A stretch of DNA of 64,000 nt from Brasenia schreberi. Lineage: Eukaryota; Streptophyta; Magnoliopsida; Nymphaeales; Cabombaceae. The position numbers were made by a program, and so were the translations under genes. Below the pieces are notes generated by a model. The model had not been told where the DNA came from and made no database searches. It saw only the letters and a list, made by a program, of their open reading frames with translations. Below are positions 22,848 through 33,821 of this stretch, one piece after another. Location of the stretch: the NCBI GenBank assembly GCA_036023115.1, contig JAYKKT010000089.1:17106501-17170500 (forward strand). The letters run 5' to 3'. How positions within the stretch are numbered: the stretch's first letter is position 1; each line of letters opens with the position of its first letter.

Positions 22848-24050
22848 ATTGTAATAACGTGGTTTGACACACCCACACACACGTGCACTTGAGCCTTTCC
22901 GCTCTTAGTTGCACACTTTTGCATACACACACGGGCCTAACCAGCCCCTAAGATATAGTTGTATTTATATATTTTAAGTCGCAGGGGTTTTTAATTAAGT
23001 CGTGTGTGTTGTCTTTTCATTTTTCACACGCACACACAATGAGCTTTCGATCTTACTCCCAAGACCTTAGTCAAGGCCTATTGCAGTTATATTTGGGTTT
23101 CATTTATGTCGTGTGCATAGTACTTCAATTCTACACTCACACACATTGAGCTTTCGCTCTTACTCCCAAGACCTTAGTTAAGGCCATATTGCAATTTATA
23201 TTTAGGTTTTATTTCATGTCGTGTGTGTAAGTCTTTCAATTCAAGCACGCACCCACATTGAGCCTTCGCTCTTATTTGCAAGACCCGAGTAAGGGCCCAT
23301 ATACATACTCTATATACATATCTCCCTTCGGCATTTACATTACAAGTCATTTCCCTTCGGTTATTTCCCTTCGGTTATTTCCCTTCGGCATTGTCTTTAC
23401 ATTTGGGTTTTCCCTTTGGAGTAGTGTGAGTTTGCATTGCATCTACGCCATACCACGAGGTAGGACGCATATTGCATCGAAGCAAGCCCCATACTCCCGC
23501 TCAAATTCGCCCCATGTAGTGGAGTGTTCATAACACACACCTAGGTGGCCCAGAAAGGGATAAAAAGAAAGACTTAGGCACGTGCAAATCCACGTGATCT
23601 AAAATCTGAAAATCATACAAAAACAACCCGAATCAATTGTGCAAACACGCCAAGACTTAGGCTATTTCGATGCATGCCCATCGTGCCTAAGCAGATTAAA
23701 ATTTGAAAGACTTAGGGTCGTCCAACCCTTACAAAATCAAAATCGCCCAAATGCATGGTTTTTAAAAGGTTTTAAAACAGTTCTTCATTCAAAATATATT
23801 TTGAGTTAAACTTGTTTTAAAAACGAAGTCTCTAAGTGTACAGACTGACCCTTGCGCATCGGTGCAAGAAGGTCTGCGACGTAAAAATCCCGCTTGCCTA
23901 CAATCGCCTTTCAAAAGTCAGATTATTTTCAAAACATACTTTGCTAGTTAAAGTAAACTAGATGGCACGCCCATAAAGTGAAGTAGATTGCGAAAAGGTT
24001 CACTTCAGGCCTAAGAACCCGTAAGTGAAAATTTTCGGTGTCTACAGAAT

Positions 24051-24068
24051 TGGCACTCCCGGTGGGAC
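24051..24068 (+). promoter_or_regulatory. Primer-binding site, element G
   Basis: TGGCACTCCCGGTGGGAC begins four bases after the 5' LTR. It starts with the TGG expected from a tRNA CCA end and differs from the type-1 site at one base. I could not assign the tRNA from memory. Confidence 0.8.
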
Positions 24069-24164
24069 CCGGGACTTAAGCAGACTTCAAACAAACGAGT
24101 TATACTCAAATTTTCGAAAAAAAGAGTGTTTTTCTCAAAAATCGTGCATACTTAGGAAAATTGC

Positions 24165-25094
24165 ATGAAAATGGATAAAAAGCTACAAAAATTGAGTAAA
24201 CTAAAAGAGGCTTTTAAATCAGATAAAGCCCAAAGAGAGCTCGATGAGATTGAAAAAACATTTCAAAAGATGGATGCTTTAAGCAAGGAGCTTAAAGCCC
24301 ATCGAACACATAGCAGCTCTTCTAGGGCACATACAGATCGTGAATTGAAAACCGATCTCAAACTCAACGAAGGATTGGAGATTAGAGACAAATCCCAGCA
24401 AAGGGATAAGTCATCCACTCCTACAGCTTCAAGCTTTTCAAAATCCATAGAAAAACCAAAAAAAGATTTTTCTATTTCAAAAAACCAAAAAAATCTTGAA
24501 AATTTGGGAAAAGACCAAAAAATTGAAAAACAAAATGTTGGAATTTCGAAAACTTCAAGTAAAAGTCCTAAGTCTAGGCACACACATACAGTGGGACATG
24601 AAGTCCACACCCTACAAAGGAACGAGAGTGAAAAACAGGAAGGTTTCGAAAGGAAACGCCTCGTAAAACCCCAGGGGCTCAAAACAGAGTTACCCGAGAA
24701 ATCAGCCTGCTCTCACCCTGAAAAGGTAGACAAGCCACAAAGAGGTATGCCTAAAACTCATCCTTCTCAAGACTCTCTTCTTCATGTAGGGTCATCAGAT
24801 GCATTGGATAACCCCTATGCACACACAAACCCACAAACTGTGCTAAAACTTGAGGATTTTCAAGGTGCGCCAACTGTCGCGCACCATTCAAAGGAATTTC
24901 AAAAACAAAAAGAAGTTCTGAAAATGGTAGACATGGAGACCCCTAATGCATGCATCGACATCTTAGGAGCTCATAACCCTACCATAGAAAAACCCACTTC
25001 TTCGAGCCTAGTCTTGTGCCCTGGAACCAAGGCTATGGCTTTGAAACAAAAAAATCAATCCCTAGGGGCACCACGAGTTGAACCTAGGGACTAA
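24165..25094 (+). CDS. Element G gag-like ORF, no capsid domain recognised
   Basis: This is an intact ORF of 309 codons starting at ATG 24165, ten bases after an ACTTAG acceptor-like site. It is rich in Lys, Ser and Gln. Residues about 20-45 form a likely coiled coil (LDEIEKTFQKMDALSKEL) that resembles the start of type-1 Gag (LDEIEDLRREFEAKIDALS). The capsid-type gag domain and the zinc knuckle of type-1 Gag are not recognisable. Parts near residues 95-130 (KNQKNLENLGKDQK) recall the basic leader of type-1 pol. It may be a truncated Gag that joins particles through the coiled coil, but that is inference. Confidence 0.6.
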   Translation: MKMDKKLQKLSKLKEAFKSDKAQRELDEIEKTFQKMDALSKELKAHRTHSSSSRAHTDRELKTDLKLNEGLEIRDKSQQRDKSSTPTASSFSKSIEKPKKDFSISKNQKNLENLGKDQKIEKQNVGISKTSSKSPKSRHTHTVGHEVHTLQRNESEKQEGFERKRLVKPQGLKTELPEKSACSHPEKVDKPQRGMPKTHPSQDSLLHVGSSDALDNPYAHTNPQTVLKLEDFQGAPTVAHHSKEFQKQKEVLKMVDMETPNACIDILGAHNPTIEKPTSSSLVLCPGTKAMALKQKNQSLGAPRVEPRD

Positions 25095-25118
25095 GTCAAA
25101 AACTTCAAGGGACCTTGC

Positions 25119-25547
25119 ATGGCTCCCCTTGAAGTAAATTTTTCCCAAAATAGGGTATGGAACCATAAGTTTTCCATAACCCTGCTATGTCCAAAACTCC
25201 TCAAGGAACCAAGCTTGGCTTTCCTTGAGGGCAAAGTCTCCCAAACCAGGTTTGTATGGAAGCCCAAGTCTTCCATCACCCCTGAATCCAAACTCCCGAT
25301 ATCCAAAAGGGTATATATCGCCAACATGGACGATTCCATGTTCCAAGATCATGATTTATACCAAAATTTTTCGAAAAGCAAAAAGTCTTGGAACATGATT
25401 CTGAATATGGGATATAAACGCTACGCGGGCTTGGGAACCCGAAACCAAGGTAGGCTTGAGCCTGTCCTACCTAGAACCAATAGGAAACGATATGGACTGG
25501 GCTACAGCCCACCCACACCCCCAGAGCCGCCACCTAAGACCATCTAG
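25119..25547 (+). CDS. Element G protease-tail ORF with G-patch-like module
   Basis: The ORF has 142 codons. From about residue 69 (MDDSMFQDHDLY) it aligns with the segment after the protease of type-1 elements. It has a G-patch-like signature, SWNMILNMGYKRYAGLG followed by QGRLEPV, at about 25386-25470, and ends in a proline-rich PTPPEPPP. The protease active site is missing. The start codon is uncertain because only the C-terminal half is homologous. The module's survival while RT and integrase were lost is notable. Confidence 0.6.
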   Translation: MAPLEVNFSQNRVWNHKFSITLLCPKLLKEPSLAFLEGKVSQTRFVWKPKSSITPESKLPISKRVYIANMDDSMFQDHDLYQNFSKSKKSWNMILNMGYKRYAGLGTRNQGRLEPVLPRTNRKRYGLGYSPPTPPEPPPKTI

Positions 25548-26990
25548 GTCAAGGGTGCTCTGTAGAACCTCTAAAAACCGAAACCCATGTCTTAGACCTA
25601 TCTGATCAGAGTCTGATTCATGAATGTTTTCTTTGAAGGTTCAATGGAAGATCCCTACTTTTGAAAAAAAAAACCAAAAAAATTGAAAACACTCAAAATC
25701 TCAAAAACATTTGAAAAAAAAAAACGAAAATTCCAAAAAGAAATTTTGTTTCAAAAGCCTTTGGCTATGTATAAAGCCCATTTTCGAAAAATTGTAAAAA
25801 TGCTTTTGAAAAATGTATATACTCCCTGAAACCAAGTATCCAAAAAGCTGGTCCTATCCACCCTTTTGCCTAGAGCTTTTTCAAAAATGAAAAGCTCGAG
25901 AATCACCAAAGCAAGGAGGAAGAAACACCTCCAAGCTTCCTGAACTTCGCAAAATCCTTAACTTATGGAAAATTGGGGATTTTTAGAAATGAGTTTAACC
26001 CATAGTGTGTACATAAAGCATCATGCATTACACTTTGAAATCATTCATATGCATCGAGTCTAGACATCATTCTAGAACTTGAATTCAGGGTTTTGCAAAA
26101 CTAAAGGGGCAATAAGAGTCGACCCCCTAAGTATCGAGCCTTCATAGGCATGTCTCCATACAAATCAAAACCAACACCTTTGAGGCAAATTTTAAAAGGA
26201 AATGAGAATCTCAAAAAAGGGTTAGCATTTCACAAAAACCTTTCATGGCTTTGAAAAGAAAGATTTTCTTCAACTTCTGGTTTATATGAAAACCTTGATT
26301 GTGTTAGGATAAAGAACATGAATCTCATGATGAAATATGGAGACCATGTCAAAACGAAAACCTAATGGCCATGACGATCACTTAGGGCTGGTTATGTTTC
26401 CCATCCTTGAGCAAAAAGTATCATGATCATGTTAGAAAAACCATGAAAGTGCATGGACATGAACATACCATTGTCCATTCAAAATCCCTTTGAAAAGCCA
26501 TGGCCCTTCACCATATGGCCATGCGAAATTCCCATCAAGCTAGGGGCATTTTTAAATACAGCCCCTAGACACTTTCCATGGATAAGCGAATGCATCTCCT
26601 TCATGATTTGTGAGATACATTTCATGTGTTCATCGTTGCATAAAAACATGTATTTCCATTTTAAATCACATGGAGTGCATAGCATGCATCATATCACCCC
26701 GAAGAAAGCCCAAAAGGGTGGCAAACTCGAGTAGGAATGTCCCCATGTCTTCAAAAGGGCAACAAAAATTAGAAATTTGTTGATATTGTGGGTAGAAATT
26801 AGCAAAACCCCAAAAATGCCTGAATATTCAAAAGGGTTTATGTTGAATTCTTTCTTAAAAAAGATTTTGAAAAATCGAACTCCTTTGAAACTTCTTGAAA
26901 GAAGGATCGAGGTAGATTGTATAACCTCGAATGGAGGAATCTATACTTTCGAAAAGTAGAGTCTTCCAAAAATGAATTGGCGATATTTCA
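25548..26990 (+). pseudogene. pol: Eroded pol of element G
   Basis: No long ORF is present, but short blocks follow type-1 pol in order. Near 25630-25660 there is similarity to the leader before pol. Near 25915-25970 there is similarity to the acidic pol leader. At 26105-26156 is an RT block (GTCGACC..TAAGT.TCGAGCC), and at 26393-26525 the integrase zinc-finger block (ATGATCATGTTAG, then GTGCATGGACATG). The spacing shows large internal deletions, and the catalytic motifs YVDD and DDE are not found. Two small ORFs here (26453-26734 and 26777-26959) look accidental. Confidence 0.7.
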
Positions 26991-27174
26991 AAGAACCCTG
27001 GCTTACAAGATTAAGCCTTGTTCAAAATATCAAAATATTTTCGAATAGCAGATGCTATTAAGAAATAGGACGATCTCGTTTGAATTGAGTAACTAAAGGG
27101 ATAAGCCTTCCCCCATCCTACTTTCTCTCCGAAAAGGAAAATTGGCTGTGTTCAAAAGATAAACAAAAAAAATG

Positions 27175-27350
27175 AGAATGCAAAAACTCCTCCGAAAGTG
27201 GTCTTTCCTTCATAAACAGGGAATACAAAAACTCCTCCGAAAGAGGTCTTCTCATTTCAAAAGAAAAAGGAGATATAAAAACACTCCTCCCAAAGAGGTC
27301 TTCCCTTCATAAACAGGGAATACAAAAACTCCTCCAAAGAGCTGCTCTCC
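27175..27350 (+). repeat. Short tandem repeats in the 3' UTR of G
   Basis: ACTCCTCC(G/C)AAAGAGGTCTTC-type blocks recur about four times, some separated by CTTCATAAACAGGGAATAC. Each block has a small inverted repeat (CCTC..GAGG). The type-1 counterpart has fewer such blocks, so this is a local expansion in G. Confidence 0.65.
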
Positions 27351-28125
27351 TTTAAAGAAAAGAGGGATTAATTAAAAAATACTCCCAAAGGGAGACCCTC
27401 TATGAAAAAAAGAAACAAAAAGCCAAAGCTCCAAAGGGCGATTTTCCGATTCTTTACCTAAAACCACGGGACGCTTCAGAAGGGACCATGGTATCTCTTT
27501 CCCATATCCCTACGGCTTATCCTCGAGGAAAAAGATTCAAATTTGCGAAAATCCTAAAGTACGAATAAAATCGACTTATTTGGATTTCATTTTGTTTGAG
27601 AACTCGACTCTGTTTTGTAGGAAATGGAACTTTGAAATGTTTTCCAAGTTTTCCTACCCTAAAACCTCTACTGAGTAGCAGGTATTGAAACCCAAATGAA
27701 GGGAAGTATGAAAAATGGAAGTCCTTTTCGATACAAGTTAAAAGGAGTTCCTTTTCAAAAAGAAATTTTCGAAAAATCCACGAATGTCAAAAAGACAAGG
27801 GTACAACCTGCTTAGAGCAGACAGCCTCAAAAGGCTCTCTCTAAAGCTCGAAAACCCGAAAAATGTCGAGAAGACATGGGTAAAAACCTGCTCGGAGCAG
27901 CCAGCCTCAAAAGGCTCTCTTCGGGCTCAAAAACCAAATTTTTTTTTTTCTCATGCATGCATTCAAAGAGTCGTTCGTGCATGATCATACATATAGGGAA
28001 ACAGCTAGGAAAAAACCCCTTTTGCTAAAAGTCCCCACCTGTGGAAAAAGAAAACAGGGTTTTTGCGAAATAAATGGTGTATTCTCGAGAAAATTTGAGA
28101 GAAAAACCAAAATGGGGTGTTTCTT

Positions 28126-28163
28126 CTTTGCCATTATCCAAATACATTTGGATAATGCCAAAG
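28126..28163 (+). other. Hairpin abutting the polypurine tract (element G)
   Basis: CTTTGCCATTATCCAAAT (28126-28143) pairs with ATTTGGATAATGCCAAAG (28146-28163) at 17 of 18 positions. Compared with type 1, a C-G pair has become A-T by changes on both arms, and an A-C mismatch has become A-T. Confidence 0.7.
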
Positions 28164-28168
28164 AGGGG
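28160..28168 (+). promoter_or_regulatory. Polypurine tract, element G
   Basis: AAAGAGGGG followed by TATC lies immediately before the 3' LTR at 28173. It has the same sequence and position as in type 1. Confidence 0.75.
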
Positions 28169-28172
28169 TATC

Positions 28173-29310
28173 TGTAAACACCCCAAATCTTCTATATTTC
28201 AAAAACTGTCAAAAACACTAAAAAGCTCGTTTGAGCCAAAACGACAACCTGTTTTAAAATGTGAAACTAGGTACAGAAGGCAAAGGAAGACCCTAGGCCC
28301 GAAGAGGATTCAAGCCTAGAGCTTTAGAAGCCACTCCCTGATAAAAAAACAAAAGAAAGAAGAGCCCATTTGATGAAAAGCTCAACGGAGTCCAGAACGG
28401 CGAGACGGAGTCCGGACGACAAAGTTGGGGAAAACCCAGCACCAGACGGAGCGCTGATGAAGCCAGTGCCCGCACAAATCGTTCGCCTTGAGAGGCCAAG
28501 AAGGACTGTCCGAAGAAATTTTGATTTGGATCTGGACCATATATATCCAGATCCAAATCCATGTAATGAATAGTGTTTGGATTTGGGCCAATCCAAATAG
28601 TGTTTGGATTTGGGCCAATCCAAATAGTGTCCGAAGAAATTGTTGCCTGCACGCCCTGCGCCGCAGCCGTCCCGCGCTACTGCGCGCCCTGCACCCCAGC
28701 GCGCCCAGCGCTAGGCGCCCGTCTGCTACGCCAGGCGCCAAACGCCTCCCTGCCGACCTGACCACCCCCCTGCCGACCTGACCTGCACCCTGGCCATGAC
28801 CTGCACCCTAGGACAAACCCTACACAACCCCCGTCTTGGCCGAACCTTAGTTCCCCTAAGACCCTAACCGTGCCTCATAGAACCTCTCTCAAAGCCACCT
28901 AGGATAACCCCCTCTTGGCTGCCCAAGGTAAACCGTGAGCCCACGTGCCAGCAAGTTGAACATGGACCAGCTATTTGTAAGTATCTAAACTTGATCTATT
29001 ACATTAACTTGCTTTATATTCAATTAAATTTTGATATGGGGTTGTAGTAAAGGAGCTTCGTCTCCCGCCGATTGCAATAACGTGGTTTGACACACCCACA
29101 CACACGTGCACTTGAGCCTTTCCGCTCTTAGTTGCACACTTTTGCATACACACACGGGCCTAACCAGCACCTAAGATATAGTTGTATTTATATATTTTAA
29201 GTCGCGAGGGTTTTTAATTAAGTCGTGTGTGTTGTCTTTCCATTTTCCACACGCACACACATTGAGCTTTCGCTCTTACTCCCAAGACCTTAGTCAAGGC
29301 TATTGCAGTT
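28173..29310 (+). repeat. Element G 3' LTR, rearranged and interrupted
   Basis: It starts TGTAAACACCCC like the 5' LTR. After about 28629 it jumps to the sequence found near 22436 in the 5' LTR, skipping roughly 660 bases including the TATA box. The junction reuses TCCGAAGAAATT, a short motif that occurs earlier in the LTR. The LTR is cut at 29310 in the first 110-bp-type unit by the insertion of D. The remainder lies outside what can be seen. Confidence 0.85.
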
Positions 29311-32300
29311 TGTAGACGCGCGAAAATCCCCGCCTCTTCACCTTTTTCAGGGCTTGGAGCGGATCCTCTCGTGCGTCCAAGGCCTATGTATGCAAACAGG
29401 GCGTGCCAGCTAGCTTACCTAAGCTAGCGAAGATATATTTTAAACTGACTTCTAAACGTGGCGACTGTAAGCAAGTAAGCTCTTGTCGTCGCAGACCTTC
29501 TTGCACCGATGCGCAAGGGTCAGTCTGTACGCTTTGCAAAAATCGAGTTTTTGGAGAGAAAGTCTACGAAGCGGTTCGAGGTGTCTATTTCGGGTCTTTA
29601 AAATGCGATTGTATGTTTTAGATCACGTGGATTTGCACGTGCCTAAGTCTTTTCTTTTATCCCTTTTTGGGGCCACCTAGTTTGTGTGTTATGAACACTC
29701 CACTACGTGGGCGAATTCGAGCGGGGCTTGCTTTGATGCAATATGCGTCCTACCTCGTGGTATGGCGTAGATGCAATGCAAACTCACGCTACTCCAAAGG
29801 GAAAACCCGAAACGTAAAGACAATACTGAAGGGAAATGACTGAAGGGAAATAACCGAAGGGAAATAACTGAAGGGAAATAACCGAAGGGAAATATCCGAA
29901 GGGAAATAACCGAAGGGAAATATGTATATAGATTATGTATATGAGCCCTTACTCGGGTCTTGCAAATAAGAGCGAAGGCTCAATGTGGGTGCGAGCTTGA
30001 ATTGAAAGTCTTACACACACGACATGAAATTAAACCCAAATATAAATTGCAGTATGGCCTTAACTAAGGTCTTGGGAGTAAGAGCGAAATCTCAATGTGT
30101 GTGAAAAGTGCTTGAATTGAAGTACTACACACACGACATAAATGAAACCCAAATATAACTGCAATAAGGCCTTTACTAAGGTCTTGGGAATAATAGCGAA
30201 GGCTCAATGTGTGTGAAAGTGCTTGAATTGAAAGACTTACTCACACGACATGAAATGAAACCCAAATAGTATAGGTCGGCCCTTACTTGGGTCTTTCAAA
30301 TAAGAGCGAAAGCTCAATGTGTGTGAGAGTGCTTGAATTGAAAGACTTACTCACACGACATGAAATGAAACCCAAATAGTATAGGTCGGCCATTACTTGG
30401 GTCTTTCAAATAAGAGCGAAAGCTCAATGTGTGTGAGAGTGCTTGAATTGAAAGACAACGCACCCAACTTAAACAAAACCCTTTGAAAATGAAAGTATAT
30501 ATATACACTTATGTATTAGGGGCTGATTAGGCCCGTGTGTGTTCAAAATCGTGCACGACTAAGAGAGTGCACGTGTGTGGTTGTGCCAAGCCACGTTATT
30601 ACAAGCGGGGGGAGACTATGCTCCGTTATTACAACCCCGTATCAAATTGAATCTCAAGCAAGTATACAACTAAAGACCGAGTTTAGGCACTTACGAGTAG
30701 CTGGTCCGTAGAGGCCTTGCTTGAGCGTGGGCTTGGCCTTCGCCTTGGGCTGCAAACGGGAGCTCCGCGAGGATAGGTGACCAAGGGTGCTGGCCGGCTG
30801 CAAGTGGGGCGCGGGATAGGCGCCTCGAAGGTGTCCGGCTGCAAATGGGTGTCGCCTAGATGTGGGGGATTAAAGGGGCTGGACCAAGTGAGTGTTTAGG
30901 GTCAGTAGGAGAGTCGAGTGTTTAGGGAATGTGGACCTAAGGGGAGTTTAGGGGAAGGCCGAATGGGAGTCTTAGGGGAAGGCCGAATGGAATAGGATGG
31001 TTAGGTGGTGGCCGGTAGTTTAGGTTGTGTTAGGTTCGGCTAAGTGAAAAGTGTGGTGACAAAGGGCTGAGATAATGATAGGGTAGGTGGCTAGGAGTGG
31101 AGAGGGAGTAGAGAAGGATTTAGGGAGAGTTGGGGAATGCTTACCGAATGGGGAGAGGCGGTGGATGGAAGAGAGAAGCAGCCGGATGTGGGAGCTCGGC
31201 TGATTCGGTTGGGTGAAGAGAATGATGATGAAGGGGGCTTCGGCTGGAGCGGTGGCGGCGATGGTGGTGCTGGTGGTGCTGCAGGTGGAGCTTTGGGGAA
31301 GTGGAGAGTGGTCCCGGCTGGGTGAGGAAATGGGAGAAAGAGAGGGCCCGGCTGGGTGAGGTGAGGGTTCCAGCTTGCAAAACCCGCCCCCAAGGGGGGG
31401 GGTTTAAATAGGGATGGGTAGGTCGGTTAGGGCTGGGTTTGGGGTAGTGGTTAGGTGGTTTAGGTAGGGTGGTATGTAGATAAGGTGGGCTGGAAAGGGT
31501 TGGGCCAGATATTTTGAAAACTAGGGGTTTGGGTAGGTTGTGGGCTAGGGGTGGTTTAGGGGTTTAGGGCTAGGTTAGGTGGTTGGGTTTTAGGGTGAGG
31601 TTTAGTGCGCTAGGTTAGGTGATTAGGCTAGGTTTAGGCTAGGATTAGGGAAATTAACCTAGGTTTAGGGAAGGATTAGGGAAGTGGGTTAGGTGATTAG
31701 GTTGGGATTAGGCCGGGATTAGGGAAGTGGGTTAGGTGATTAGGCTCAGATTAGGGGTGGATTAGGGGTTTAGGCTAGGATTAGGCGTTTTGGGTTAGGT
31801 TTAGGTGAAGGAGCTCCCTTTGCAAGGCCCATAGACCTTAACTACCTCATGTTGGTGCCGCCCTAGGTTGGGTTTTGGCTAATTACAAGCTTAAACCCAC
31901 TCAATTAGGCTAACCCACATGATTAACCCCAAATTTGACACACAAGTCAAGCTTAATTATAACACTCTTGATATTTTCCATCCCCACTCTCTCTCATGCC
32001 CAATATCCCACGTGAATTTCAAGTGGGCCCCACCTCCATTTATGAGAAGGTGATGTGGGCCATGGATATGGATATTGGATTGGATCTCTGGATCCAAATC
32101 CAAATCCAAGTCCACATATGGGTTTGGATTGGGATCTGGATATATATGGTCCAGATCCAATCCAAACTGAACTCTGACTCCTTCGAGCTGGGTTCGAAAC
32201 GGACGATTCGTGCGGGGCCTGACAGCATCAGTACTCCATCTGCGTTGGGTCTTCGCCAACATGGTCGTCCGCCTCCGTTTCTGCCTTCCGGAGATGACTT

Positions 32301-32645
32301 CAAATGATATTTTGATAAGAACAGGGTCTTGGACGTTCGAGATCCTGGGGGTGTGAATCAGATACAAGAGTTGCTGTACCGGGCTCGACATGTGCTCCGG
32401 TTCAGGGCTCTCTTTGACTTCATTGGTCCTGTCTTGATTAGGCCAAGCTGCTTCGGGGTTTCAAAACATGTTTTAAAAAGGTTTTAAAAGCTATATTGTA
32501 TGTTTTCGAAATATAGAGTTCAAAACGTATGTACAGGGTTGTCTGGAAGACTCCTGGGTTTCCAGACTCAAAAAATGGCCCTTTGGGGCTGCTTTTACAA
32601 AACCAGGTTTGTTTAAGGAATTCGTGGGATTTCGAGGTGTTTACA
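29311..32645 (-). repeat. Element D 3' LTR (type 1, 3335 bp), minus strand
   Basis: It runs from TGTAGACGCGCG to GGTGTTTACA and is complete. Read leftward, the telomere-like array spans about 31808-31415, the TATA box is at 31410-31403, 110-bp units span about 30465-29945 and the 14-bp ladder about 29920-29826. Confidence 0.93.
31403..31410 (-). promoter_or_regulatory. TATA box of LTR D
   Basis: TTTAAATA on the plus strand reads TATTTAAA in the element's direction and sits between leader and telomere-like array. Confidence 0.6.
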
Positions 32646-33821
32646 GATGCCCCTCTTTGGCCTTGTCCAAATAGATTTGGATAAGGGCAAAGATGACAAA
32701 CACCCCTTTCAATGTCTCCCTAGATCTAGCCACGAAGAATATGGGATCGTCCCATTTGTAGCAAAATCTCAATTTACAAACTCTGGTAGTAGGAGATATC
32801 ACGCCAAAGGGTTTACTATGGAATCTGGTCCTAAAATGGGATCATGTTCATGCAAGTACCATGCGTGGAATGTAGATGACATGGGTGTGGTGCCAAAAGT
32901 GGCGACCTCCCAGGGACCAGATGTGGTCGAACTCTAGAGACTTACAAGGTCTATTTCTCCAAGTGAGTAGATCTTATGCTGTTCGATGTTCAGTTTTCAA
33001 AACTTATTTACAAAAGCTATTTACAAAAGGGACAACTGTCTTGAGCCTCGATCCTAAGGATCTCGAGCTCTTCGTGCTTGCCCTTGTTTGAGTCTTAACA
33101 CTCGCTTATCTAGCGGAGGTTTTATAAGAAAACAAGCTTCATTTCAAATTCCTACGTCTTACTCGAAACGTCGAATTCTCAAACAAGATGAAATTCAAGT
33201 AAGTAAATCCTATTTTTACTTTAGGATTCCTCGAAATGAACCATGCTTCAGCTTGGGATAAGCCAGGGATGGGAAAGAGATACCACGGTCCCTTCTGAAG
33301 CGTCCCGTGGTTTGAGGCACAGAAGGCGGAAAACTGCTCTTTTTGAGCTTTTTGGCCTCTTTTTCCTTCTTTTTTTTCATAGAGGGTCTCCCTTTGGGAG
33401 TATTTTTTCTTTAATCCCTCTTTTTCATAAGAGAATCGATTTTTTTTTCTTTTTGAAGTCTGGTTTCTTTCTTTCGGAAAGAGACTTTGAATGGGAAATT
33501 CCCTTTTGTTTTGGGCCTTTGTTTTCCTTTTGGAAGGAGAAGAGAAGAGGGGAAGACTTATCCCAAGCCTACACTCGATCCATTCCAGATCAGCCTATTT
33601 AGAAATAGCACGTACTACTTGCAAGTATCTTGCTATGTTGAACTTGGCCTTTCTTTGTAAGAAGAAGGATTTTGAAATGTAACCACGATTTTGAAAACTC
33701 CACTCTTTCATAAGTGCGAATTCTCTCACTTAGGTTCACACGAGTTTGCCTTTGCACCTTATTCACATGTCTCAGGGCAGCTATCCCATAAATTTTCGAA
33801 AAATGGAATTTAATCCAGATC
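32646..33821 (-). other. 3' UTR of element D with polypurine tract and hairpin
   Basis: GATGCCCCTCTTT at 32646-32658 is the complement of the polypurine tract. The hairpin spans 32655-32692. The CCACGG/CCGTGG inverted repeat is at 33283-33310. Long T-rich runs near 33340-33470 are the complement of the purine-rich stretch seen in A. No gene is supported. Confidence 0.75.

Larger units (their letters stand above)
21339..24046 (+). repeat. Element G 5' LTR (type 2, 2708 bp)
   Basis: It starts TGTAAACACCCC and ends TCTACA. Both ends match type 1, but most of U3 does not. It contains a perfect palindrome (21689-21725), TATAAATA at 21957-21964, a short CCTAACC-rich stretch (22190-22300) and a strongly GC-rich GCGCCC segment (22336-22560). 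Downstream are a GTAAGTG site at 22754, the G-rich stem and two or three 110-bp-type units (23010-23300). The 14-bp units near 23325-23395 are also shared with type 1. Confidence 0.92.
26991..28172 (+). other. 3' UTR of element G
   Basis: It aligns in order with the type-1 3' UTR, including the block around AAACCACGGGACGCTTCAG (27461-27479). It contains a local tandem repeat at 27175-27350 and ends in the hairpin and polypurine tract. No ORF is supported. Confidence 0.75.
21339..29310 (+). mobile_element. Element G: type-2, internally degenerate (non-autonomous) Tat derivative
   Basis: The 5' LTR is 21339-24046, the internal region 24047-28172 and the 3' LTR 28173-29310, the last cut by element D. 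Primer-binding site, polypurine tract, hairpin and TATA box are recognisable. Coding capacity is limited to a 309-residue ORF and a 142-residue ORF, and pol is reduced to short remnants. The 5-base sequence before it, GGAAC (21334-21338), is a candidate target-site duplication, but the right copy is not visible. G inserted into LTR Y and was later hit by D. Confidence 0.88.

Noticed and set aside
26453..26959. ORFs of 93 and 60 codons in the internal region of G
   Set aside because: The first overlaps the integrase remnant out of frame, and neither has similarity to other parts of the family.
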